Source of the DNA: Archangium gephyra
GTDB taxonomy: Bacteria; Myxococcota; Myxococcia; Myxococcales; Myxococcaceae
DNA length: 64,000 bases
Assembly (NCBI RefSeq): GCF_001027285.1
Contig: NZ_CP011509.1
Coordinates: 7,960,501-8,024,500, forward strand
Reading direction: 5' to 3'
Each line of letters starts with the position of its first letter. The first letter of the stretch is position 1. Under the pieces are notes generated by a model, which did not search any database, was not told the origin of the DNA, and saw only the letters and a list, made by a program, of their open reading frames with translations. Position numbers and translations under genes: made by a program. Below are positions 62,953-64,000 of this stretch, in pieces.

Positions 62953-64000
62953 CTACGCCGCGCGCCTGTCCAGGATGCCCGAGCGGGCGATGCGCTCGAC
63001 GGCCTCGGCCAGCCGCGCCTCGCTCTGCACGAGGGCGATGCGCACGTGGCCCTCGCCCATGGCGCCGAAGCCACTGCCGGGCACCACGGTGACGCCGGCC
63101 TGCTCCAGCAGCTCCATGGCGAAGGCGAGGCTGGACTCGAAACCCGGCGGCACGGGTGCCCAGCAGAACATGGTGGCCCTGGGCTTGGGGACGGCCCAGC
63201 CCAGCCGGTTGAGCCCGTCCACCAGCACGTCCCGGCGGCGCTGGTAGGTGGCGGCCATGTCGGCCACGCACTGCTGCGGCCCGGTGAGGGCGGCGATCGC
63301 GGCGGCCTGGATGGGCCGGAAGAGCCCGTAGTCCAGGTGGGCCTTCACCTCCGCCAGCAGGCCGAGAAGCCGCGCGTTCCCCACGGCGTAGGCGATGCGC
63401 GCCCCGGCCAGGTTGTACGTCTTGGACAGGGAGTTGAACTCCAGGCCCACCTCCATCGCGCCCGGCGTCTCCAGGAAGCTGGGGGGCCGGTACCCGTCGA
63501 AGGACAGCTCGCTGTAGGCCGCGTCATGCAGGATGACCGTGCCGTAGCGGCGCGCGAAGGCGACCACCTGCTCGAAGAAGCCGGGCCGGACCACGGCGGC
63601 CAGCGGGTTGCTCGGGTAGTTGAGGACCAGGAGCCTGGCCCGTTGCTTGATGTTCTCGGGCAACGCCTCCAGGTCCGGGAGGTAGCCGTGCTCGGCCTTC
63701 AGGGGCACGGGATGGAGCTCCGCTCCGGCCAGGACGGGGCCCGCGGTGTAGATGGGGTAGCCGGGATCCGGCACCAGCACGAGGTCACCCGGGTCGGTGA
63801 TGGCCTGGGTGATGTGGGCCAGTCCCTCCTGCGAGCCGGTGAGCCCCAGCACCTCGGAGTCCGGGTGAAGCGTCACACCGAAGCGCCGCTGGTACCAGCC
63901 GGCCACCGCCTCGCGAAATGCGGGTAGGTCCCGCATCGGATAGCCGTAGTTGCCCGGATCCCGGATGGCCTGGGCCATGGCCTCGGTGATGTGCGGGGCG
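62953..64000 (-). CDS. PLP-dependent class I aminotransferase (start beyond window)
   Basis: At least 349 residues; the 5' end is outside the window. Fold type I aminotransferase: NYGYPMRDLPAFREAVAGWYQRRFGVTL, TGSQEGLAHI, PDPGYPIYTAG, NYPSNPLAA (the Asn-Pro pair), and the PLP-binding Lys in SLSKTYNLAGARI. C-terminal half GSGFGAMGEGHVRIAL with the carboxylate-binding Arg. Closest in pattern to the LL-diaminopimelate/AlaC-type group. The substrate is not certain. Intergenic space of 121 bp to the deacetylase gene, with no terminator seen. Confidence 0.9.
   Translation of the reverse strand, partial: APHITEAMAQAIRDPGNYGYPMRDLPAFREAVAGWYQRRFGVTLHPDSEVLGLTGSQEGLAHITQAITDPGDLVLVPDPGYPIYTAGPVLAGAELHPVPLKAEHGYLPDLEALPENIKQRARLLVLNYPSNPLAAVVRPGFFEQVVAFARRYGTVILHDAAYSELSFDGYRPPSFLETPGAMEVGLEFNSLSKTYNLAGARIAYAVGNARLLGLLAEVKAHLDYGLFRPIQAAAIAALTGPQQCVADMAATYQRRRDVLVDGLNRLGWAVPKPRATMFCWAPVPPGFESSLAFAMELLEQAGVTVVPGSGFGAMGEGHVRIALVQSEARLAEAVERIARSGILDRRAA

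Overview
The window is very GC-rich, densely coded, chromosomal delta-proteobacterial DNA. It most likely comes from a myxobacterium of the Cystobacter/Archangium/Myxococcus group. The evidence is the mix of NtrC-type regulators, DUF4388, FHA and zinc-ribbon signalling proteins, a Ser/Thr kinase with a C-terminal membrane anchor, choice-of-anchor-D and kelch surface proteins, predatory-type secreted hydrolases, and long antisense ORFs caused by third-position G/C. I see no insertion sequence, prophage or CRISPR array. The assignment is from content only, without a search.

Layout. 1-5000: signalling (truncated sigma-54 activator, GGDEF protein with a degenerate receiver, glutaredoxin-like protein, DUF4388 protein) and a secreted crystallin-fold protein. 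5000-13400: an RluA-type pseudouridine synthase, a large lipoprotein with repeated Ig-like domains and a VWA domain, a penicillin-binding transpeptidase, and an ABC-2 permease/ATPase pair. 13400-16400: TusA-like protein, an envelope protein with three tandem DsbA-like domains, RidA. 16600-24300: a nucleotide-signalling and phospho-signalling block holding a long RelA/SpoT (ppGpp), DksA, a DAC-domain protein (putative c-di-AMP synthase), and a kinase flanked by two FHA proteins. All three of the kinase/FHA proteins carry an N-terminal zinc ribbon, and one FHA gene has an apparent frameshift at a run of seven C. 24400-32100: thioesterase plus hydroxyacid-oxoacid transhydrogenase, a MoxR ATPase / VWA / PspA-like operon resembling RavA-ViaA, and a DCC-family protein. 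32200-39000: DnaK, lipid kinase-like protein, methyltransferase, DUF493, PhoH with PIN domain, GreB.

39100-43900 is the accessory part. tRNA-Lys and tRNA-Glu are followed by an A/T-richer orphan Imm5-like immunity gene and a SnoaL-like gene. Next comes a compact locus made of a 58-residue peptide gene with a Gly-Gly leader end and a radical SAM/SPASM maturase, then a large protein of unknown function. The peptide/maturase pair looks like a small RiPP system and is the best candidate for something undescribed. 44000-64000 holds mostly envelope and secreted proteins (lipoprotein, DUF5916 barrel, carboxylesterase lipoprotein, GT-C transferase, lectin-kelch protein, outer-membrane barrel, M35 metalloprotease, polysaccharide deacetylase, ADOP-type permease) with a few metabolic enzymes (SDR, MaoC, DUF2090 aldolase-like). 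It ends in a truncated PLP aminotransferase.

A dispersed 9-3-9 hairpin (CCCTCTCCC-nnn-GGGAGAGGG) occurs at least four times, each time just 3' of a coding region. All readings are by eye from sequence. Family names rest on visible motifs, and start codons were chosen mainly on Shine-Dalgarno placement and family alignment.
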